Of a DNA stretch of 8,587 nucleotides, positions 1 to 5,167 are shown piece by piece. Origin of the DNA: M50B103 sp041667565 (GTDB lineage Bacteria > Fidelibacterota > Fidelibacteria > Fidelibacterales > Fidelibacteraceae). The notes beneath the pieces were generated by a model. It saw only the letters and a program-made list of their open reading frames with translations, was not told the origin of the DNA and did no database searches. Location: positions 1-8,587 of the forward strand of contig CAZNFT010000069.1 of the NCBI GenBank assembly GCA_964572745.1, written 5' to 3'. The position numbers and the translations under genes are program-made. Position 1 is the first letter of the stretch; each line of letters begins with the position of its first letter.

Positions 1-54
1 TGGACCGGGGGTTCTCCCAAAGGGACTCCTTCGGAGGAATCCCTTTCTCTCCGC
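1..54 (+). other. 3' end of a structured RNA, tRNA-Ser-like (uncertain)
   Basis: This GC-rich stretch folds into a hairpin: AAAGGGA (19-25) pairs with TCCCTTT (40-46), and inside it CTCC (26-29) pairs with GGAG (33-36), leaving a 3-nt bulge. It ends in TCTCTCCGC, which resembles the 3' acceptor strand of many bacterial tRNA-Ser genes, and a rho-independent terminator follows directly. A normal T-arm would have a 7-nt TTCGAAT-type loop. Here the loop region is much longer, so an intact tRNA is not supported. The 5' part lies outside the window. It could be a rearranged tRNA end, another structured RNA, or the end of a transcript of another kind. Confidence 0.25.
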
Positions 55-57
55 TCA

Positions 58-86
58 AAAACCCGCCAGGCGGGTTTTGTTTTTTC
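58..86 (+). terminator. Rho-independent terminator
   Basis: AAAACCCGC (58-66) pairs perfectly with GCGGGTTTT (70-78) over 9 bp with a CAG loop, and a T-rich tail (75-86) follows. The GC-rich stem and U tract are textbook. It ends whatever transcript enters from the left and insulates the recombinase remnant from it. Confidence 0.8.
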
Positions 87-124
87 TTTAGAAAAAGTGC
101 AAAGGAATTTAGAAGAATAAGAAA

Positions 125-210
125 AATATCGAACAAGGAACAAAGATATGCGATATATGATGTAAATATTCACTTCCTAATTCACTAATCGGTATTCCTT
201 GTTGGATATT
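125..210. repeat. 16-bp inverted repeat pair, MITE-like
   Basis: AATATCGAACAAGGAA (125-140) and TTCCTTGTTGGATATT (195-210) are reverse complements at 15 of 16 positions; the only mismatch is G131 against G204. They are separated by 54 AT-rich bases with no coding potential. The arms resemble short dispersed inverted repeats that I recall from intergenic regions of many environmental bacterial genomes; that resemblance is from memory. No transposase lies between the arms, so if mobile it would be non-autonomous. It sits between the terminator of the upstream RNA and the recombinase remnant. Confidence 0.6.
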
Positions 211-264
211 CAGTTATATTATTATTTTTTAATGGATTACCAAATATTTAGAATAAATGCCTAG

Positions 265-453
265 GAGGCTAGCTTATGTGAGAAATATTCGATACACGTA
301 TGCAGACATTCACATGCTTTGGCAATTTACAAGGCTTCGGGGCATAACCTGAGAGTCCTTCAAGCGCAGTTAGGTCACGCTTCCATAAGTACTAGTGCTG
401 TGTACCTGTTGGCTGTGGATGATGATATTAAAGAGGCTGTAGAAAAGCTATAA
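265..453 (+). pseudogene. Tyrosine recombinase / phage-type integrase, C-terminal remnant
   Basis: An open frame entered after a TAG at 262-264 and ending at TAA 451-453 encodes the end of a tyrosine recombinase catalytic domain. The box II signature HVCRH (the HxxRH motif) is followed by ALAIY, then LRVLQAQLGHASIST, then the nucleophile context SAVYLL. The spacing from Arg to the LGH histidine is 24 residues and from that His to Tyr is 9, as in XerC/XerD-type enzymes. The first catalytic Arg, the box II lysine region and the whole core-binding domain are missing, and no in-frame start codon exists. An AGGAGG at 263-268 precedes an ATG at 276, but that ATG is in another frame and is followed at once by TGA. 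This is a dead fragment that marks past integration or rearrangement. The gene's own terminator survives just downstream. Confidence 0.85.
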
Positions 454-474
454 AAGGGGCTGTTGCTCCTTTTT
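452..474 (+). terminator. Terminator of the recombinase remnant
   Basis: AAAAGGGGC (452-460) pairs with GCTCCTTTT (465-473) with one G-T wobble around a TGTT loop. The T run forms the 3' arm and tail. The stem overlaps the TAA stop of the recombinase frame, as expected for a compact terminator. Confidence 0.6.
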
Positions 475-534
475 ACAATATCTGGCGTTTTATAAAATAA
501 GAGTTCGGCTTAGAATAGGTCTCTAGGGCATGTT

Positions 535-563
535 TTGCCCCATTTCACAATATTTAATATAAT
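535..563 (+). promoter_or_regulatory. Sigma-70-type promoter for the leader / small ORF / Sel1 gene
   Basis: TTGCCC (535-540) is separated by exactly 17 bp from a perfect TATAAT (558-563). Transcription would start near 570, giving a leader of about 112 nt before the 27-codon ORF at 682. The -35 matches the consensus at 4 of 6 positions. It is the only well-spaced candidate I found between the recombinase terminator and the first downstream start codon. Confidence 0.55.
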
Positions 564-565
564 AA

Positions 566-681
566 GTGAGCGGTTTGTGGCATGTTTACTTATAGTAGTG
601 ACGAGGATACCACTTAGTGAAGTGCTGACACCCCTCGAAACTCGCAAGAAATGCGCTCATTTGTGGTGAGAAGGGAGTTCT
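566..681 (+). ncRNA. Foldable 5' leader with alternative pairings (candidate regulatory RNA)
   Basis: This leader has nested complementarity. An outer stem TGAGCG (567-572) pairs with CGCTCA (654-659). A middle stem CGAGG (602-606) pairs with CCTCG (633-637). A hairpin CACTT (611-615) pairs with AAGTG (620-624) around AGTG. A competing pairing is also possible: GCGGTTT (570-576) with AAAC-T-CGC (638-645), which uses the same GCG as the outer stem. The two states are mutually exclusive, as in riboswitches or attenuators. I checked it by eye against common riboswitch and ribozyme consensus elements and did not recognise a class. Function is inference only. Confidence 0.35.
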
Positions 682-765
682 ATGAAATTAACAGAAGAGA
701 AGATTGATGAAATGGCTGAAGTATTTCTACTTTATGTTGACGATTGGCTTAAAGAACAAAAATGA
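682..765 (+). CDS. Small ORF, 27-residue acidic peptide
   Basis: The ATG at 682 follows a GGGAG ribosome site (673-677) after 4 nt and the frame ends at TGA 763-765. The peptide begins MKLTEEKIDEMAEVF and ends YVDDWLKEQK. It is predicted to be a single amphipathic helix, acidic and without a membrane segment. It is the first reading frame behind the leader and lies 57 nt before the Sel1 start. It could be a leader peptide that couples translation to the downstream gene, a genuine microprotein, or the surviving N-terminus of a lost gene. I recognise no family. Confidence 0.4.
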   Translation: MKLTEEKIDEMAEVFLLYVDDWLKEQK

Positions 766-822
766 TTGATAATAATGCGTATATGTAATAAGTTATCACA
801 AATAGTAAATAAGGTGGTTATT

Positions 823-2088
823 ATGTTTTATTTTTACGCTGTTGGAACTGGAATCATTCTAATTATAATTGGTCTTTTTACTTTAGATCCCATTAAGATA
901 ATAATTGGGATTGTTATCGCGTTGGTGGCTTTTTTAATTTATAAATCAAAGTTAAACAAGGCCACAAAAGATCCGATATTATTTGAAATGCTGAAATCAA
1001 TAACCGACATCAATGAAGAAGTTCAAAATAAAATCCGAAGTGGGAAGAATTATTCTTCTAGTAATAATAAATACATGGGAATTATTCTATTAATTTATGT
1101 TGGGTTTGTAAAAGCAGCATCAGCTCGTTCACCAATTGACAAAAATAAATTTAAAGATTTATTCTATGCTGCATTTACTGCAATTAACTTTTCTTTAAAA
1201 AAAGAATTAATAGATACTCTCTTCAACTTACAACAAGATGAAAAATATAAAATTGCTCAAGAAATAATTCTTCTTGGAGCTATAACTTACTCGCGCAAAC
1301 TTCTTGATCAGGAGTATCTTAATTATTGCATAGTAGCACTTGACGAGGTATACAATAATCCAGAAATACCGGATTCAATTGAGGGGTATTTTACTAAAAC
1401 ACCAATTAAAGAAATTCCAATCAAACATTTAGAAAAAAAAGAGAATACCGCCTTAGTAGAAAGACTAAAATCTATTGAAAATAATCAAGATGCTGAATCT
1501 ATTTATAATTTGGGTGTGGCATATGCAAATGGAGTAGGAATAGAAAAGAACGAAAAAAAGGCTGTTGAATTATGGGCTCAAGCTGCAGAAATGGATTATT
1601 TTATCGCAAGTTATAATTTGGGAAATTGGTATTTTCACGGAAGAGAAGTAAGGCAAGATTATAAAATAGCAGTTGAATATTATAAAAAAGCTACAGACAG
1701 GGGTATGTTGGAGGCTATTAATAATTTAGCAAATTGTTATTATCGGGGATTAGGCGTTCCAATTGATAATGTAGAGGCTGCAAGATTATATTTACTAGCA
1801 GCTGAAAAAGGTTTTGCTGAATCACAATACCATTTAGGAAATTGTTACTATTTTGGTCATGGCGTAGAAAAAAGTAACCACGAGATGTTTATATGGCATA
1901 AAAAAGCAGCTTTGCAAGGTCATGCAGAAGCTGAATGCAATTTGGGCATTTATTATGCTGATGGTATTGGGGTAAGAAAAGATCTGAACGAAGCATATAA
2001 TTGGTTTAAGAAGGCTGCCACACAAGGTGAGGAAAGAGCAATTAATGGTCTAAAGATGGTAGAAAAAGAATTAGGAATTAAAAATTAA
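823..2088 (+). CDS. Membrane-anchored Sel1-like repeat (SLR/TPR) protein
   Basis: The encoded protein has 421 residues. I place the start at ATG 823 because AAGGTGG (811-817) sits 5 nt upstream. A longer TTG-started frame from 766 has no comparable ribosome site. Residues 4-18 and 23-40 form two hydrophobic segments joined by LDPIK, a probable membrane hairpin. Residues 45-220 are mostly helical with no domain I recognise. Residues 224-403 contain five consecutive 36-residue Sel1 repeats with the characteristic YNLGxxYxxGxGVxxDxxxAxxWxxKAAxxG pattern in degenerate form, ending in an 18-residue tail. Sel1 repeats are alpha/alpha solenoids that scaffold protein-protein contacts, so a docking role at the membrane is likely, with the partner unknown. 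The gene shares an AT-rich composition with its downstream neighbour and sits next to a recombinase remnant, which suggests horizontal origin. Confidence 0.85.
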   Translation: MFYFYAVGTGIILIIIGLFTLDPIKIIIGIVIALVAFLIYKSKLNKATKDPILFEMLKSITDINEEVQNKIRSGKNYSSSNNKYMGIILLIYVGFVKAASARSPIDKNKFKDLFYAAFTAINFSLKKELIDTLFNLQQDEKYKIAQEIILLGAITYSRKLLDQEYLNYCIVALDEVYNNPEIPDSIEGYFTKTPIKEIPIKHLEKKENTALVERLKSIENNQDAESIYNLGVAYANGVGIEKNEKKAVELWAQAAEMDYFIASYNLGNWYFHGREVRQDYKIAVEYYKKATDRGMLEAINNLANCYYRGLGVPIDNVEAARLYLLAAEKGFAESQYHLGNCYYFGHGVEKSNHEMFIWHKKAALQGHAEAECNLGIYYADGIGVRKDLNEAYNWFKKAATQGEERAINGLKMVEKELGIKN

Positions 2089-2178
2089 TATTTGACTTCC
2101 TTTCTGAAAATTGGCCAGGATGGAGTATTAGTACAATTTTATTGAACCTGCCACAAGTGGAATTCAAGGAGAAAAAAT

Positions 2179-2781
2179 ATGAATCAAGAGGAATTTAATG
2201 AAAATCTGCGCAAAGAAATTCAAGATATTATCGATAAAGTGTACACAAGATCAATTTTTTTAGAAGAAAAAATAAAATCAAATAATGAAAATTCAATGTT
2301 AATTACTTCAGAATTTACTTTTGCCCTCCTATTTGCAATTGATCTATTATTATTTGAAAACTTGGGGTCTGAATTTAGAAACGGAATAATTGATATAATA
2401 GTACCTAATGTTTTAAGGGGGTATATTAATCATTTTATTACGGATAAATCAATCTCAATGGAATTATACGAAAAACTGGAAAATGCTTATAATCAACGCT
2501 TATTAGTATATCCCAAATGTGAATTAAATGTTAAGGGGATACCTGGAAAAGGTTCTGTTGCTTTTGCTATGAGTTATTATATGCACCAACAAAAATATAA
2601 AAAACCATTGGAAAAAGAAATTGATATTTTGACAGGTGTTGGACATATAAACTCCAATGATATGAAATCATTACCTAATATTGAAGATGTTATGAAAAAT
2701 CATTTTGAATTAATGGCATCTTTAACAGAATATGAGTTCCATAAAAATATTAATAATTTAAAGATAATATTGAGCGTATAA
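2179..2781 (+). CDS. Hypothetical protein, 200 residues
   Basis: The ATG at 2179 is preceded by AAGGAG (2166-2171) at 7 nt, a strong ribosome site, and the gene lies 90 bp behind the Sel1 gene in the same direction with no clear terminator between. Co-transcription is therefore likely. The protein is probably soluble and mostly helical. Residues 1-35 are charged and coiled-coil-like. Residues about 47-62 (FALLFAIDLLLFENLG) are hydrophobic but end in acidic residues, so a buried helix is more likely than a membrane segment. A GIPGKGS turn occurs near residue 120. I recognise no family, catalytic motif or metal-binding pattern. The context suggests a cargo or partner of the Sel1 protein. Confidence 0.8.
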   Translation: MNQEEFNENLRKEIQDIIDKVYTRSIFLEEKIKSNNENSMLITSEFTFALLFAIDLLLFENLGSEFRNGIIDIIVPNVLRGYINHFITDKSISMELYEKLENAYNQRLLVYPKCELNVKGIPGKGSVAFAMSYYMHQQKYKKPLEKEIDILTGVGHINSNDMKSLPNIEDVMKNHFELMASLTEYEFHKNINNLKIILSV

Positions 2782-3023
2782 AATATATATACAAATGCTC
2801 TCTTTGGGTAATATGGCAGGTCTTTTTCCATTTATCGAAATAGACTAAAGAGTTGGAAAAAATAGAAAATAGCTTAGCTATTACCAGCGTATATTCTACC
2901 CCAAACACCACATATCCGACCATATCCGTCCGCTAAACGCGAGATTTGTGCATTTTTATGGCATTTGGGCTGTTCATAATTTTAATAACTTGACAATGAG
3001 TAAATATTATATTAAACATAAAC
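2782..3023. other. Gene-free convergent spacer with short repeats
   Basis: This 242-bp stretch lies between the 200-residue gene and the GNAT gene, which converge on it. It holds a symmetrical AATAGCT-T-AGCTATT (2868-2882), two tandem 10-mers starting CATATCCG (2911-2930, identical at 9 of 10), and a weak nested pairing CTCTTT (2800-2805) with AAAGAG (2847-2852). AATATTA (3003-3009) and TAATATT (3029-3035) also face each other across the GNAT stop codon. No coding frame with a ribosome site and no convincing U-tailed terminator is visible. It may contain the right boundary of the AT-rich region. Confidence 0.45.
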
Positions 3024-3506
3024 TTAAGTAATATTAAAGGCTCCCATTTCTACCCGTTGTTTGTTTTTATAGGAGTTAAAGCCGAATTTTCCCCAGGTTT
3101 TTTGGGCGATTTGGTTGTTAGCGAGGACTGAGAGTTCTACATAGTCTATATTTTTGCTTTTAAACCATTCCTTGAATTCTTTGAGGAATTTTCTGGCTAT
3201 GCCGAGTTTGCGGAATTCTTTTTCGACAAAGATATCATTTATATATCCGTTTTCTCTGATCTTGAATACGGGTGACCTTGCTTGAATTTCAGCTGCAGCG
3301 TATGCGACTACTTTACCCTTATTATCAGCGACCAAAAGAAGTTTATCTTCTGAATGCAGGCATCCATCAAAAAACTTTTGATATATCTTATCGGCTGTAT
3401 CGCTTGGAGTAAAATATGGATCAAGCTCTGAATGTTGTTTTAATAAACTGAGACCATGCTTTACTAGATCTTCTATGTCTTGCGGTTCAGCTTTTCGTAT
3501 GTTCAT
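3024..3506 (-). CDS. GNAT-family N-acetyltransferase
   Basis: The protein has 160 residues, the normal size for a single-domain GNAT enzyme, which transfers an acetyl group from acetyl-CoA to an amine. Motif A spans residues about 89-108 and contains the pyrophosphate-binding signature R99-K-L-G-I-A104. Motif B follows at 123-143, where VELSVLANN and then A-xx-TWGKFGF give the usual family ending. The N-terminal MNIRKAEPQDIEDLV is also typical. The start is supported by AGGAC on the minus strand a few bases upstream. It lies 51 bp behind the zinc-ribbon/Smr gene and is probably its operon partner. The acceptor (small molecule or protein) cannot be inferred. Confidence 0.9.
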   Translation of the reverse strand: MNIRKAEPQDIEDLVKHGLSLLKQHSELDPYFTPSDTADKIYQKFFDGCLHSEDKLLLVADNKGKVVAYAAAEIQARSPVFKIRENGYINDIFVEKEFRKLGIARKFLKEFKEWFKSKNIDYVELSVLANNQIAQKTWGKFGFNSYKNKQRVEMGAFNIT

Positions 3507-3557
3507 AATGTCCTATTTTTAGAAATTTTATTTTTTTCTGCCTTTTGCCCCTTCAAC

Positions 3558-3995
3558 TCAAAGTATAATATAGGAAACTCCTTTATTCTTCCTATCCTTT
3601 TCCAAGGCTTCTTTGATATCGGGACATAAATTATAGGCTTCCTGGAGATCATCGATGTTTTTGGAAGGAAAATCGCAATTATAAAAATGCTTAATATGAC
3701 CACTTTGTTTTTTGGCTCTTAGACGCTTTATGACTTTTTCGCGAATGACGCCACCTTGTCCGGAAGAGCCGTAACCGTGAATGACTTTTAATGCTTTTAC
3801 GCCCAAACTAGAGTTTTTTCTGATCTCTTTTTCCAGTTTTTCCAGAGCCTCATATGCCAGCGGTTTTCCTTTTTCAATATTGCATGTCACTAATTTTTTG
3901 GCTTTAGTTTTCGCTTTTTCTTGTTTTGCTCCACAATATGGACATTTGGGTATTGTAGTGCTTATTGGATTTCCGCAAAATTCACAATCTTTCAT
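3558..3995 (-). CDS. Zinc-ribbon plus Smr-domain protein
   Basis: The protein has 145 residues. The N-terminus holds a CxxC-x10-CxxC zinc ribbon (C4, C7, C18, C21). After a lysine-rich linker comes a domain of the Smr (small MutS-related) type, with the core VIHGYGSSGQGG at residues 71-82 as the HGxGxG element and amphipathic helices on both sides. The Smr N-terminal motif LDLHG is absent; the matching segment reads VTCNIEKGKPLAYEAL. Residues 106-145 form a C-terminal extension with two further cysteines (C107, C124). Smr domains bind or nick nucleic acids, and some act on mRNA in stalled-ribosome rescue. Without the LDLHG histidine, catalysis here is uncertain. The start has an AGGAG ribosome site on the minus strand. 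Confidence 0.8.
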   Translation of the reverse strand: MKDCEFCGNPISTTIPKCPYCGAKQEKAKTKAKKLVTCNIEKGKPLAYEALEKLEKEIRKNSSLGVKALKVIHGYGSSGQGGVIREKVIKRLRAKKQSGHIKHFYNCDFPSKNIDDLQEAYNLCPDIKEALEKDRKNKGVSYIIL

Positions 3996-4040
3996 TTGCT
4001 CTCTCCTGTTTTCATATAAATCGAGGCTCTTACTATAAAA

Positions 4041-4046
4041 ATTATA
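4041..4046 (-). promoter_or_regulatory. -10 box of the leftward zinc-ribbon/GNAT operon
   Basis: On the minus strand this is a perfect TATAAT, about 46 bp before the ATG at 3995. No good -35 lies at 16-18 bp. The spacer is instead occupied by the palindrome at 4052-4063, which would fit a promoter that depends on, or is blocked by, a regulator. Confidence 0.4.
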
Positions 4047-4051
4047 CTTGC

Positions 4052-4063
4052 TTTGATATCAAA
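4052..4063. promoter_or_regulatory. 12-bp palindrome TTTGATATCAAA, candidate operator
   Basis: A perfect dyad centred between 4057 and 4058 lies in the divergent intergenic region. It falls where the -35 spacer of the leftward promoter would be and just upstream of the rightward -35. A dimeric regulator bound here could touch both promoters. A 12-bp AT-rich palindrome can also arise by chance. Confidence 0.3.
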
Positions 4064-4070
4064 CACTTTT

Positions 4071-4101
4071 TTGCCTGCGACTTTAGCATTCTTGCTATAA
4101 T
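4071..4101 (+). promoter_or_regulatory. Extended -10 promoter for the secreted SHOCT-like gene
   Basis: TATAAT (4096-4101) carries the extended -10 element TGC (4093-4095) and is preceded by TTGCCT (4071-4076). The 19-bp spacing is long, but an extended -10 tolerates a poor -35. The leader would be about 138 nt long before the start codon at 4246. Confidence 0.45.
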
Positions 4102-4245
4102 ATACAAAATTATTTTTTTCATCATAGCTGTGATTTTTACTTATCTTGATATTCAGGCAGATCTGGCATTTAATTATTGTCTTAACTTTTTTAGTTTTTG
4201 CGTGTCTAAATAGTAGAAGAGCAAGAAAAAAGAAAAGGAGATACC

Positions 4246-4821
4246 ATGAAAAAGCGTCAATTATTCATTACACTGCTATTACTGACAGGTATTCTTCTCG
4301 CAAATCCCGGATATGGCGATGGGCGGAATTATCACCCGAAAAGTGACCGTAGCAGGGATGATCAGGACAGAAAATTGATCGTTATAAAAAATGATGATCC
4401 CAGCTTTGTGTTTCGTTTTGATCCTAACTCATATCATGCTTACAGAAATAATCCAGGGCAGAGAAATTACGTTCGGCGCACTTACAGAGATCGCAGACAT
4501 GATGATCGTGTTTATTTTCGCAGTGATCTTCGCAAACATTGTTTTAAGGGTCTTGAGCCGATAACTTTAAGAAATATAAAATCGCTTACGGATAAACTGG
4601 ATAGATACTATAGGCGTGGTGTGATAGACAAAAAAGAGTATCATTATGCCAGACGTGAATTACACAATATGAGCGGGAAATTATATCCGCGCAATTATTG
4701 CAAAGATCATCTCGAAAGAGTTATTGAAGAACTTAAGGATTTAGGCAGACTGCGCAGACGAGGTAAGATTAGCTCGCAGGAATATGCCCGCTATAAAATA
4801 GAACTTCTGAAAATGTTATAA
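4246..4821 (+). CDS. Secreted basic protein with two SHOCT-like motifs
   Basis: The protein has 191 residues, with AAGGAG (4235-4240) 5 nt before the ATG. Residues 1-24 are a Sec signal peptide: KKR n-region, hydrophobic core LFITLLLLTGILLA, cleavage likely near ANPGYG. The mature part is very rich in Arg, Lys, His and Tyr, especially residues 25-95 with many RD/RR/DD clusters, and is probably disordered. Two related helical hairpins follow. Residues 112-139 end in YYRRGVIDKKEYHYARREL and residues 162-191 end in RRRGKISSQEYARYKIELL. Both fit the SHOCT pattern (helix, G-x-I-xxxE[YF], helix). Two cysteines (C99, C152) flank the first hairpin and could form a disulphide outside the cytoplasm. 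No enzyme motif is seen. A structural or polyanion-binding envelope role is plausible but unproven. The gene appears to be monocistronic and ends at a strong terminator. Confidence 0.75.
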   Translation: MKKRQLFITLLLLTGILLANPGYGDGRNYHPKSDRSRDDQDRKLIVIKNDDPSFVFRFDPNSYHAYRNNPGQRNYVRRTYRDRRHDDRVYFRSDLRKHCFKGLEPITLRNIKSLTDKLDRYYRRGVIDKKEYHYARRELHNMSGKLYPRNYCKDHLERVIEELKDLGRLRRRGKISSQEYARYKIELLKML

Positions 4822-4842
4822 AATAATGTATAGATCCGACTG

Positions 4843-4890
4843 AATAAAAGCAGGAAACCCCGGATTAATGGTTTCCTGCTTTTATTTTAG
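4843..4890 (+). terminator. Strong, probably bidirectional terminator
   Basis: Positions 4843-4859 and 4870-4886 are perfectly complementary over 17 bp, with the core GCAGGAAACC pairing with GGTTTCCTGC, around a 10-nt loop. The A run on the left arm and T run on the right arm would let it work in both directions. It starts 22 bp after the stop of the secreted-protein gene and separates it from the polyamine operon. Confidence 0.9.
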
Positions 4891-4986
4891 CTATTAAATT
4901 TGAATTAATGCATTTTTTGTTGTATTTAAGACTGTAGGTTTCTATAGAAAAAACGTTTAAAAATGGTATCATTTAATTCAATTTTC

Positions 4987-5015
4987 TTGCCATTAAAAAA
5001 CTTAGTGAATATATT
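4987..5015 (+). promoter_or_regulatory. Promoter of the polyamine operon
   Basis: TTGCCA (4987-4992) and TATATT (5010-5015) are spaced by exactly 17 bp. Transcription would start near 5022 and give a leader of about 145 nt. It is the best-spaced candidate in the gap after the terminator. Confidence 0.5.
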
Positions 5016-5167
5016 CGCTTGAAAGGGCATATTCCGTGTCCATAACTCGCCAGTAGAAGGATGCATTTAAACATATTAAACAGTCAATCCTGAAGTGACT
5101 AAGTACCATTATCAGTTCGCTGCTAATGATCTTTAAAAGACTGCTATAAACATGGATAAAGATAAAA
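5016..5167 (+). other. Long 5' leader of the polyamine operon
   Basis: This 152-bp untranslated stretch precedes the decarboxylase start. AGTCA and TGACT (about 5083-5100) can pair, and other short complementarities exist, but I see no recognisable riboswitch. No clear AAGGAG sits before ATG 5168; only GGATAAAGA at 5153-5161 is purine-rich. An out-of-frame ATG at 5152 opens a 12-codon frame that ends inside the decarboxylase gene and could lower or couple translation. Confidence 0.35.

Noticed and set aside
1..120. Frame 1 is open from the first base to TAA at 118-120 and could be the end of a protein.
   Set aside because: It runs straight through a perfect rho-independent terminator and a hairpin. 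The peptide is Ser/Arg/Gly-rich with no recognisable domain, so it looks like chance translation of structured RNA sequence.
263..281. AGGAGG followed after 7 nt by ATG, as a start for the recombinase.
   Set aside because: The ATG at 276 is out of frame with the recombinase and is followed directly by TGA, so it cannot start this product.
600..650. Hammerhead-ribozyme-like CTGA and CGAAAC elements in the leader.
   Set aside because: The core CTGANGA is not present (CTGACAC instead) and no stem II can form between the two elements.
766..822. TTG start adding 19 residues to the Sel1 protein.
   Set aside because: No ribosome site precedes it, whereas ATG 823 has AAGGTGG at good spacing and begins just before the hydrophobic hairpin.
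2992..3015. TTGACA near an AT-rich -10-like sequence in the convergent spacer.
   Set aside because: No TATAAT-like hexamer lies at 16-18 bp, and it would read antisense into the GNAT gene.
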